The notes under the pieces: model-generated | Databases searched by the model: none | The model's input: only the letters and a program-made list of their open reading frames with translations | Told to the model about the DNA's origin: nothing | Translations under genes and position numbers: made by a program | Shown: piece after piece, positions 33,137 through 40,538 of the stretch | How the letters are laid out: every line of letters starts with the position of its first letter | Position numbering within the stretch: the stretch's first letter is position 1 | Assembly (NCBI GenBank): GCA_964650525.1 | Contig: CAZYUA010000005.1 | Span: 62,001-126,000 of the forward strand | Source of the DNA: UBA1413 sp964650525 | Lineage (GTDB): Bacteria; Bacteroidota; Bacteroidia; Bacteroidales; Prolixibacteraceae | Direction of reading: 5' to 3' | DNA length: 64,000 nucleotides

Positions 33137-34384
33137 TTATTCTGATTTTTTGAAGACCACGGTGGCGTTGTGCCCGCCAAACCCGAAAGTGTTGCTGATG
33201 GCCACCCTGATGTCGCGTTTTTTCGCAACATTGAACGTGAAGTCCAGGTTGTTGTCTATCTCAGGATCGCTGTTAAAATGGTTGATGGTCGGCGGGATGA
33301 TTCCGTCTCTGAGCGCAAGGATGGTGGCAATTCCTTCAATGGCCCCGGCAGCGCCCAGCAGGTGTCCGGTCATCGATTTGGTGGCACTGATGCTGAGTCG
33401 GCAGGCATGCTCACCGAAAACACCCAGTATAGCTTTTGCTTCAGCGATATCACCCAGTGGGGTGGAGGTTCCGTGCACGTTGATATAATCCACATCGGTA
33501 AGGTTAACCCCTGCATCCTCAACAGCCCATTTCATGACCAACATGGCTCCGTATCCATCCTGGTCAGGAGCAGTCATATGGTAAGCATCGGATGACATGC
33601 CTCCTCCGAGAACTTCGGCATAGATTTTAGCGCCACGCCTGACCGCAAAATCATATTCTTCAAGAATAAGTGTCCCGGATCCTTCTCCCATGACAAAACC
33701 ATCGCGGTCCCTGTCGAAGGGACGGGAAGCAGTGGCCGGATCATCATTCCGGGTTGAGATCGCCCTCATAGAGTTAAATCCTGCAATAGCAGCCTCATTT
33801 ACACCTGCTTCCGATCCCCCGGTGATCATGATATCTACTTTCCCCAAACGGATTTTGTTGAAGGCTTCAATGATAGCATGGGAGGCAGAGGCACAGGCAG
33901 AGACCGTCGTATAACAGGGCCCCCTGAATCCATACTTAATCGAAAGCAGGCCCCCTGCTATGTTGGCGATCATCTTAGGGATAAAAAAAGGCGAGAACTG
34001 GGGCCTTTCAGGTTTGTATGCCATGACTTCCTCGAAGAATGTCTGGAGCCCCCCGATACCGGAACCCCAGATAACACCCGCCCGCTCTTTATCGACAAGG
34101 CTGAGATCTATACCGGCATCCCTGACAGCCTGCTCGGTGGACGCAAGAGCATACTGGGCATACAGATCCAATTTCCGCGCTTCTTTCCGGTCTATACCAA
34201 AATCGCCTGGATCAAAATTCCGAACCTCACATGCAAACCTGGTTTTATGATGCTCCGAATTAAATTTCGTGACCGGGGCCGCACCACTAACCCCCTTTTT
34301 AAGGTTATCCCAGAAAATATCAACTGAATTGCCTATTGGTGATATAGTCCCAAGACCTGTTACTACAACCCGCTTCAACTCCAT
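33137..34384 (-). CDS. fabF: 3-Oxoacyl-[acyl-carrier-protein] synthase II
   Basis: 415 residues. Elongates fatty acids by condensing malonyl-ACP with acyl-ACP. The catalytic triad is visible: Cys in TTVSACASASHAI near residue 163, His in NVHGTSTPLGD near 303, and His in KSMTGHLLGAAG near 340. The C-terminal NTFGFGGHNATVVF is typical. It lies 16 bases after acpP and 3 before rnc. Confidence 0.97.
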   Translation of the reverse strand: MELKRVVVTGLGTISPIGNSVDIFWDNLKKGVSGAAPVTKFNSEHHKTRFACEVRNFDPGDFGIDRKEARKLDLYAQYALASTEQAVRDAGIDLSLVDKERAGVIWGSGIGGLQTFFEEVMAYKPERPQFSPFFIPKMIANIAGGLLSIKYGFRGPCYTTVSACASASHAIIEAFNKIRLGKVDIMITGGSEAGVNEAAIAGFNSMRAISTRNDDPATASRPFDRDRDGFVMGEGSGTLILEEYDFAVRRGAKIYAEVLGGGMSSDAYHMTAPDQDGYGAMLVMKWAVEDAGVNLTDVDYINVHGTSTPLGDIAEAKAILGVFGEHACRLSISATKSMTGHLLGAAGAIEGIATILALRDGIIPPTINHFNSDPEIDNNLDFTFNVAKKRDIRVAISNTFGFGGHNATVVFKKSE

Positions 34385-34400
34385 GAAATATTCCCGGGTA

Positions 34401-34643
34401 TTACTTGTTTTTTACTCCCTCCTCAATGTGTTTGATGGCTTCTCCTACAGTAGATATCTTTTCAGCCTGATCATCCGGAATGGCCAGATCAAATTCCTTC
34501 TCAAATTCCATGATCAGTTCTACGGTATCCAATGAATCGGCTCCCAGGTCATTGGTAAATGATGCCTCGTTGGTTACTTCACTTTCATCGACACCCAATT
34601 TGTCAACGATGATTGCTTTTACTTTTGCTGCAATATCAGACAT
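34401..34643 (-). CDS. acpP: Acyl carrier protein
   Basis: 80 residues, very acidic. Carries growing acyl chains on a 4'-phosphopantetheine arm attached to the serine in LGADSLDTVELIM. The N- and C-terminal helices are typical. First gene of the acpP-fabF-rnc operon. Confidence 0.97.
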   Translation of the reverse strand: MSDIAAKVKAIIVDKLGVDESEVTNEASFTNDLGADSLDTVELIMEFEKEFDLAIPDDQAEKISTVGEAIKHIEEGVKNK

Positions 34644-34688
34644 AGCTCAAATTTTAGGTTATTAAAAAACAGTTAATAAATTTCGGTG

Positions 34689-34720
34689 CAAAGTAATAAA
34701 TTTACAAACTATAATTCAAA
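34689..34720 (-). promoter_or_regulatory. Promoter of the acpP-fabF-rnc operon
   Basis: Minus strand TTTG (34720-34717), 20 bases, then TTACTTTG (34696-34689), matching the -33/-7 pair with one mismatch. The acpP start at 34643 leaves about 40 bases of leader. Confidence 0.6.
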
Positions 34721-34823
34721 CAAATATTTCAAAAAAAATGTTTCGACGCCAAGGGTCATTACTGTGTAATAACTTCAATTTGAATATTTTAACAAATCAT
34801 TCGACCCATAAAAACCAATCATT

Positions 34824-35408
34824 ATGAAACGCATACAATTGGCGTTGTTCGCTTCGGGATCGGGCACCAATGCAGAGAATATTATAATGTACTTTGCTAA
34901 TAATCAATACATTAATGTTCGTTGCCTTTATTCAAACAATCCCGGAGCCTTTGCCCTGATCAGGGCAGCCCGGCTAGGAATTGAACCGATAACCTTTACC
35001 AGGGAGGAATTCTATCAAACGCCCAGGGTACGGGATTCCTTATTCAAAAGGGAGATAGACCTGATTGTTCTGGCCGGATTTCTATGGCTCGTTCCCGGGA
35101 ATCTGCTCGACAGCTTCCCGGTTATCAACATTCATCCTGCCCTTCTGCCCGGATACGGAGGTAAAAATATGTACGGCGACCGGGTACATGAGGCTGTGAT
35201 CCGGAATAAAGAGAAAGAATCAGGCATCACCATCCATTATGTTAACGAAAAATACGATGAGGGAGCCATTATTTTCCAAACTGCCTGCAGGGTCGAACCG
35301 TCAGACACCCCCGCGTCACTCGCTGCTAAAATCCATCAACTCGAGTATACCCATTATCCACGGATCATTGAACAGGTCGCCGGGTCCCTTGCTCACGAGG
35401 TTAAATAA
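34824..35408 (+). CDS. purN: Phosphoribosylglycinamide formyltransferase
   Basis: 194 residues. Transfers a formyl group from 10-formyl-THF to GAR in purine synthesis. N-terminal phosphate loop FASGSGTNAENI, catalytic region INIHPALLPGYGG with Asn and His, then SGITIHYVNEKYDEGAIIF with the catalytic Asp. Length is normal. It is oriented divergently from acpP, with 180 A+T-rich bases between. Confidence 0.96.
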   Translation: MKRIQLALFASGSGTNAENIIMYFANNQYINVRCLYSNNPGAFALIRAARLGIEPITFTREEFYQTPRVRDSLFKREIDLIVLAGFLWLVPGNLLDSFPVINIHPALLPGYGGKNMYGDRVHEAVIRNKEKESGITIHYVNEKYDEGAIIFQTACRVEPSDTPASLAAKIHQLEYTHYPRIIEQVAGSLAHEVK

Positions 35409-35453
35409 TGTTAAGAATCTATGAATCAGGGTTCTTAAAAGTATATTTGCACC

Positions 35454-37043
35454 ATGAGCAAAAAGAGACTGGTTACCTTGATTCTGATAATGGCATTGGT
35501 TTTATCAGGATTAATCCTGGTACAGACCAACAGCATTAAAAAAGCTGCCGATATCAGGGAAGAGCAGTTTGACCAGTCTGTAAGGCATGTGTTAACCCAG
35601 GTGGTACGGAAATTGGAGGAAAATGAAAGGATGTTACTCCTGGAAGAGGAACTGACCAATGTTAATTCCGCCGAATCGTTAGACAGGATTGCTCCTCCCT
35701 TTGCAAACATCATCCCCAGAGGGTTGCAAAATGCCGATTTTTCTCTCTCTTTCAGCTTTTCGAATCAGGCCAGTGTGCTCCAGGAACAGGATTTTCAGCT
35801 TACCGACACCCTCACTTCGCTTGAAGCCACAACCCGCGGAAAACCCGGGGACTTTCCCTCTGCCTTTGACAAACTCCTGGATTACAACCTGCACCAGCAG
35901 CAGATGCTTGAAAAAAGGCTCAGCGATAATGTACGATCGTACCAAAGGCTTTTTTTCCGCAACCGCCCCATAGAGGAGAGAATCGATGCAGAATTGCTGC
36001 AGAAACTGATCAATGGGGAGTTAAACATCCTCGGAATTAACCTGGATTACCGTGTTGCGGTGAAAACTTTTTACAGGGGTGAGGAAAAAACTATCTTTCA
36101 GAGCAGCGATTACGATGCTTTCAAAAGGAAAAAAGAGTACCCTCATGTGCTCTTTCCCAACGACATTTATGAGCCTCAACCCAATTATCTGCTGATTTAT
36201 TTTCCCAAACGATCGGGCTATCTGCTCCGGTCAACCGGGATCATGGTAATTCCGACTATCGTTCTTACCGGTCTGCTGATTGCAATTTTCGCCTATACGA
36301 TCATGGTCATTTTCAGGCAGAAAAAACTCTCGCAAATCAAGAACGATTTTATTAATAACATGACCCACGAGCTTAAAACGCCCATTTCAACCATTTCGCT
36401 GGCCAGCCAGATGCTGCAGGACGAATCTATTTTCAACACACCCAAGACCATTGCCAACATCTCTCAGGTGATCAGCCAGGAGAGCAAGCGGTTAAGTTAC
36501 CAGGTTGAAAAGGTTCTTCAAACGGCCATATTTAATGAAGGACGGCTAAAACTCAAATTCCGGAAATTCGGACTTAACGACCTGGTCAGCAACGTTATCA
36601 CCAGTTTTGAACTAAGGGTCAGAAACAACAAAGGCACGATCCATGTTGTCCTGGACGCAGCAGACGACAGGATGGAAGGGGATGAAGTCCATATTACAAA
36701 CGTGGTATTCAATTTGCTGGACAATGCCGTCAAATACAGTTCCGGCCCACCGGATATCAGTGTCTCTACCGAATCCAGGAATCATTCCGTAGTATTATCC
36801 GTAGCAGACAAAGGGATTGGTATTCCCAAAGAACACCAGTCCCAGATTTTTGAAAAATTTTTCAGGGTCCCTACCGGAAATATTCATAACGTGAAGGGCT
36901 TCGGGCTGGGATTGAGTTACGTCAAGAAAATTGTGGATGCCCATAACGGCAAAATTACTGTGGAAAGCAGCCCTAACAAAGGCACGCGATTCAGTATTTA
37001 CTTTCCAATCGATAATAATGGTAAACATGGAACAAAAAATTAA
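35454..37043 (+). CDS. Sensor histidine kinase
   Basis: 529 residues. Two transmembrane helices (about residues 7-24 and 262-285) bracket a periplasmic domain of about 235 residues with no recognised fold. After the second helix come the dimerisation domain with phospho-acceptor H305 in NNMTHELKTPIS and the ATPase domain with N box (VFNLLDNAVKYSS), G1 (SVADKGIGIP) and G2 (VKGFGLGLSYVKKI). It overlaps the response regulator gene by 17 bases, so the pair is co-translated. A perfect -7-like TATATTTG sits only 4 bases before the ATG. Confidence 0.93.
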   Translation: MSKKRLVTLILIMALVLSGLILVQTNSIKKAADIREEQFDQSVRHVLTQVVRKLEENERMLLLEEELTNVNSAESLDRIAPPFANIIPRGLQNADFSLSFSFSNQASVLQEQDFQLTDTLTSLEATTRGKPGDFPSAFDKLLDYNLHQQQMLEKRLSDNVRSYQRLFFRNRPIEERIDAELLQKLINGELNILGINLDYRVAVKTFYRGEEKTIFQSSDYDAFKRKKEYPHVLFPNDIYEPQPNYLLIYFPKRSGYLLRSTGIMVIPTIVLTGLLIAIFAYTIMVIFRQKKLSQIKNDFINNMTHELKTPISTISLASQMLQDESIFNTPKTIANISQVISQESKRLSYQVEKVLQTAIFNEGRLKLKFRKFGLNDLVSNVITSFELRVRNNKGTIHVVLDAADDRMEGDEVHITNVVFNLLDNAVKYSSGPPDISVSTESRNHSVVLSVADKGIGIPKEHQSQIFEKFFRVPTGNIHNVKGFGLGLSYVKKIVDAHNGKITVESSPNKGTRFSIYFPIDNNGKHGTKN

Positions 37044-37716
37044 GCTTCTGTTAGCCGAGGACGATGAAAACCTTGGGCTTTTGCTAAAGGAATACCTGAT
37101 CGCCAAAGGGTATGAAGCAGTGCTCTACCCTGACGGGGAAGCGGCATTTAAAGGATTTACAAAAGAACATTTTGATATCTGCATACTGGATATTATGATG
37201 CCCAAAAAAGACGGATTTACCCTGGCCCGGGAAATCAGGATGATTTCTGCCGACATTCCGATTCTCTTTCTGACTGCCAAAAACCTGAAAGACGATGTCA
37301 TCGAAGGATTCAAACTCGGGGCTGACGATTACATCACCAAACCCTTCAGCATGGAGGAACTGATATTCAGGATTGAAGCCGTGTTACGCCGGGCAGTTCC
37401 CGAATCACAAAATATGGGGCAGCTGATCTACAAACTGGGCAGGTACACCTTCGATGCCCGGAAACAAACCTTATCCAGGGAAGAAGAAGTGGTTAAACTG
37501 ACTACCAAGGAAGCGGAATTGCTCCGGTTGCTTTGCCAGAACACCAACAAGGTGCTTGAAAGGAATTTTGCCCTTAAATCAATCTGGATTGATGACAACT
37601 ATTTCAATGCCCGCAGTATGGATGTGTACATCACCAAATTGAGAAAACACCTGAAGGACGAACCTTCAGTGGAGATTATCAATGTTCACGGAAAAGGGTA
37701 CAAACTGATCATGTAG
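37027..37716 (+). CDS. OmpR-family response regulator
   Basis: 229 residues from the ATG at 37027. The receiver domain (about 1-120) has the acidic pair DDE near residue 11, phospho-acceptor D55 in ILDIMMPKKDG, and LTAKN and DYITKPF. The winged-helix DNA-binding domain (about 135-229) ends in the usual VEIINVHGKGYKLI. ATG codons at 37018 (3 residues earlier) and 36931 also lie in frame; 37018 is possible, while the latter runs through the kinase gene. Cognate partner of the upstream kinase. Target genes are unknown. Confidence 0.94.
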   Translation: MEQKIKLLLAEDDENLGLLLKEYLIAKGYEAVLYPDGEAAFKGFTKEHFDICILDIMMPKKDGFTLAREIRMISADIPILFLTAKNLKDDVIEGFKLGADDYITKPFSMEELIFRIEAVLRRAVPESQNMGQLIYKLGRYTFDARKQTLSREEEVVKLTTKEAELLRLLCQNTNKVLERNFALKSIWIDDNYFNARSMDVYITKLRKHLKDEPSVEIINVHGKGYKLIM

Positions 37717-37823
37717 CCGGGAACGGAAGCCTGCAGCATTCTGGTTTCTCCTGTCTGGTGCAGCTATCAAACCGGCTTTTCCCAGGCATCAGCAACGAAT
37801 AAGGATAGCATGATCCCATTTTT

Positions 37824-39611
37824 TTAGTCTATCTTCAGCACAGCCAGAAAAGCTTTTTGAGGAACTTCCACATTGCCAATCTGCTTCATTCTTTTCTTTC
37901 CTTTTTTCTGTTTTTCGAGTAATTTCCGTTTGCGGGTGATATCACCACCGTAGCATTTGGCAGTAACATCCTTTCGAACAGCTTTTACGGTTTCGCGTGC
38001 GATGATTTTAGCGCCGATGGCTGCCTGGATGGCTACATCGAATTGTTGCCTCGGAATCAGTTCCTGTAATTTCTCACACATCTTCCTGCCAAACGCATAG
38101 GCATTGTCGAAATGGATCAGTGTAGAAAGGGCATCCACCATTTCGCCGTTCAGCAGAATATCCAGTCTCACCAGCCGGGCTGGCCGGTAATCCAGAATGT
38201 GGTAATCGAAGGAGGCAAATCCCCGGGAAATGCTCTTCAGTTTGTCATAAAAGTCGAACACGATCTCACCCAGCGGCATATCGAAAATCAGTTCAACCCT
38301 TTCAGACGTCAGGTAGCTCTGGGTAATCAGGTTTCCCCGTTTATCCAGGCACAGGGTCATGATCGATCCGATGTATTCTGCAGCAGTGATAATATTGGCT
38401 CTTATGTAGGGTTCTTCCACGCTGTCAATCAGGGTGGGGGCCGGCATGCCCGAGGGATTGTACACCCTGACGGTTTCACCGCTTGTCAGGTCCACTTGAT
38501 AGGATACGTTCGGTACTGTAGTGATGACATTCATGTCGAATTCCCGTTCCAGTCTCTCCTGGATGATCTCCATGTGGAGGAGGCCCAGGAAGCCGCACCG
38601 GAATCCAAAACCCAAAGCCATGGATGATTCCGGTTCGAAAGTCAGGGAAGCATCATTCAACTGGAGTTTCTCCATTGCATTCCGGAGATCCTCATATTCG
38701 TCGGCATCGATGGGATAAACCCCCGCAAATACCATTGGTTTCACCTCCTCAAATCCCTCGATGGCTGCATCGCACGGTCTTTTAACATGGGTGATGGTAT
38801 CCCCGACCTTGACTTCCCGGGCTGCTTTGATGCCGGAGATAATATATCCCACATCACCGGCCCGGAGGACCTCCCGCGATTCCAGTCCCAGTTTCAGCAC
38901 TCCCACATCATCGGCCAGATACTCTTTTTTCGTGGCTACAAATTTCACATAGTCCCCTTTCCTGATCTCGCCGTTGATGACTTTAAAATAGGCAATCACA
39001 CCACGGAAGGTATTGAATACCGAATCAAAAATCAGAGCCTGCAACGGGGCATCCGGATCCCCTTTCGGAGGGGGTATTCTTTCAATGATCCTCCGCAGAA
39101 TCAGTTCTACCCCCATGCCGGTCTTGCCGCTTGCTTCTATAATGTCATCATGGTCACATCCAATGAGATCGACAATCTGTTCGGATACGATATCGGGCAT
39201 GGCCGTTTCCATGTCCATTTTATTCATCACCGGTATGATCTCCAGGTCGTTCTCCAAAGCCAGGTATAAGTTAGAAATAGTCTGTGCCTGGATTCCCTGC
39301 GTTGCGTCGATGATCAGCAGGGCTCCTTCGCAGGCCGCTATAGAACGGGAGACTTCGTACGAAAAATCCACATGCCCCGGGGTATCAATCAGGTTTAGCC
39401 TGTAGGTCTGACCATCCAGTTCGTATTCCATCTGTATGGCATGGCTTTTTATGGTAATACCCCGCTCCTGCTCAAGGTCCATACTATCAAGAACCTGGTC
39501 GTGCATATCTCTGTCCGATATCGTATGGGTGATCTGAAGCAACCGGTCGGCAAGGGTGCTTTTGCCATGATCGATATGGGCGATGATACAGAAATTGCGG
39601 AAATTATTCAT
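37824..39611 (-). CDS. lepA: Elongation factor 4 (LepA)
   Basis: 595 residues. A ribosome-associated GTPase that can back-translocate stalled ribosomes. G1 AHIDHGKSTLADRLL, switch region QERGITIK, G3 DTPGHVDF and G4 NKMD are all present. The C-terminal LepA-specific domain is seen in SVPQKAFLAVL-type ending EVPQKAFLAVLKID and KGKKRMKQIGNVE. Length is normal. A perfect -7 element TATATTTG lies at 39651-39644, about 33 bases before the start, without a -33 partner. Confidence 0.97.
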   Translation of the reverse strand: MNNFRNFCIIAHIDHGKSTLADRLLQITHTISDRDMHDQVLDSMDLEQERGITIKSHAIQMEYELDGQTYRLNLIDTPGHVDFSYEVSRSIAACEGALLIIDATQGIQAQTISNLYLALENDLEIIPVMNKMDMETAMPDIVSEQIVDLIGCDHDDIIEASGKTGMGVELILRRIIERIPPPKGDPDAPLQALIFDSVFNTFRGVIAYFKVINGEIRKGDYVKFVATKKEYLADDVGVLKLGLESREVLRAGDVGYIISGIKAAREVKVGDTITHVKRPCDAAIEGFEEVKPMVFAGVYPIDADEYEDLRNAMEKLQLNDASLTFEPESSMALGFGFRCGFLGLLHMEIIQERLEREFDMNVITTVPNVSYQVDLTSGETVRVYNPSGMPAPTLIDSVEEPYIRANIITAAEYIGSIMTLCLDKRGNLITQSYLTSERVELIFDMPLGEIVFDFYDKLKSISRGFASFDYHILDYRPARLVRLDILLNGEMVDALSTLIHFDNAYAFGRKMCEKLQELIPRQQFDVAIQAAIGAKIIARETVKAVRKDVTAKCYGGDITRKRKLLEKQKKGKKRMKQIGNVEVPQKAFLAVLKID

Positions 39612-39652
39612 GGACCTCCTGATTTGGCATGGAAAAATCGCGTCAAATATAT

Positions 39653-40201
39653 TTAATTTTCAGATCCCTGACGGCTGTTGTCGGGAGAATACGGAGGATG
39701 CTCCCGGATCATGGATATCAGCAAGACAGCAAATTGGTGTGCCCAGGCGTGCCCCTGGCTCCATTCACTGGCTCTGGGGCCTGCACAATGCAGGATTCTG
39801 ATCCGGTTTCTGGTGATCCAGTCTGCAACCTGACGGACCTGCTCTTTGAATCCTACGGTGGTGGGTTCAATCCGGACTGTTTGGCAGGGTTTACCCATTG
39901 ATACTGCAATCTGCAACGTAAGCAGGGTTCCTGCCGCAGGCTCCCTGTCGGTAAGGATCAACGTGCCATCAGAATCCCTGACATTGCAGTAGGTCCTGTC
40001 GGCATAGCCCCCCGTATCGAGTTCCGAGACCGGATATTGAAGCGGAATCATCCCGTCTTCAGCCTGCCGGCCGGCAGGACACCATCCCCCGCAGGTAAAG
40101 CTGACTTCCAGAGCCCCATCGAGAAATCCCCGGTCAACCCCCGTTTGACCTCCCGTCACAATTTTATGGCACGAAATTTGTAAATTACCTCTTGTTGCCA
40201 A
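39653..40201 (-). CDS. Putative molybdenum-carrier (cpYpsA-like) protein
   Basis: 182 residues with a probable TTG start at 40201. The pattern KIVTGGQTGVDRGFLDGAL, GGWCPAGRQAEDG, and DGTLILTDREPAAGT fits the putative molybdenum carrier family, a SLOG/Rossmann-like nucleotide-binding fold. The molybdenum role rests on a structural relative and is not proven; ligand binding of nucleotides or ADP-ribose derivatives is equally possible. No ATG precedes the conserved N-terminal segment and an in-frame TGA lies 18 bases upstream of the TTG. A perfect -7 element TAAATTTG lies at 40246-40239. The last about 25 residues are polar and variable. Confidence 0.8.
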   Translation of the reverse strand: MATRGNLQISCHKIVTGGQTGVDRGFLDGALEVSFTCGGWCPAGRQAEDGMIPLQYPVSELDTGGYADRTYCNVRDSDGTLILTDREPAAGTLLTLQIAVSMGKPCQTVRIEPTTVGFKEQVRQVADWITRNRIRILHCAGPRASEWSQGHAWAHQFAVLLISMIREHPPYSPDNSRQGSEN

Positions 40202-40224
40202 TTTTGAGAAAAAAAATCAAAGCC

Positions 40225-40260
40225 ATGAAAACAATTCTCAAATTTAGCCGTTTTAAGTAA
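40225..40260 (+). CDS. Possible 11-residue leader peptide
   Basis: ATG at 40225, TAA at 40258, reading MKTILKFSRFK, with AAAGCC before it. It lies about 60 bases before a strong terminator, the layout of an attenuator leader. There is no run of one amino acid and no biosynthetic gene downstream, so this is tentative. Confidence 0.2.
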   Translation: MKTILKFSRFK

Positions 40261-40321
40261 AATGAACTTCATCAGCCCAGTGCTGTTTTTTCATAAGTTT
40301 GGTTTAGTTAGGTTTAGTTGG

Positions 40322-40350
40322 ATCCCGGGGCAGAGGCCCCGGGATTTTTT
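40322..40350 (+). terminator. Rho-independent terminator or attenuator upstream of the TonB receptor
   Basis: A perfect 10-base G+C-rich stem (ATCCCGGGGC with GCCCCGGGAT) and 4-base loop, followed by TTTTTT. No full-length plus-strand gene precedes it within 2 kb: it must end a short leader transcript or a small RNA. Confidence 0.75.
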
Positions 40351-40458
40351 ATGCCTGGAGGTGAAACAACCTCCCCGGTTTTTTACGGAGGAGCCCTTCC
40401 TGTTGCAGGAATACCAGGCTTTTTACCTGCGGGAAAGCCTCTGTTATACCGGGCTTTT

Positions 40459-40470
40459 CAATAATTATTG
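40459..40470. promoter_or_regulatory. 12-base palindrome CAATAATTATTG upstream of the TonB receptor
   Basis: A perfect palindrome 69 bases before the receptor ATG, directly followed by TAGATTTA, which resembles a -7 element. An identical copy lies downstream of the gene at 43091-43102. A Fur- or DtxR-type metal regulator site is possible. Confidence 0.45.
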
Positions 40471-40538
40471 TAGATTTACCTCTGGGTTTACATTCAATAA
40501 TCCGGCTTCCGGCATAAGACCGGTGGGCAACCGTCCCG

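Larger units (their letters stand above)
40202..40538. other. Intergenic region with leader-like ORF, terminator and palindrome
   Basis: 337 bases between the divergent molybdenum-carrier gene and the TonB receptor. It contains an 11-codon ORF on the plus strand (40225-40260), a strong plus-strand terminator (40322-40350) and a 12-base A+T palindrome (40459-40470), all listed separately. The rest shows nothing I can name. Confidence 0.5.

Noticed and set aside
40500..40538. Cobalamin or other riboswitch before the TonB receptor
   Set aside because: The G+C-rich bases just before the ATG lack the conserved cobalamin-box pattern and leave too little room for a riboswitch.
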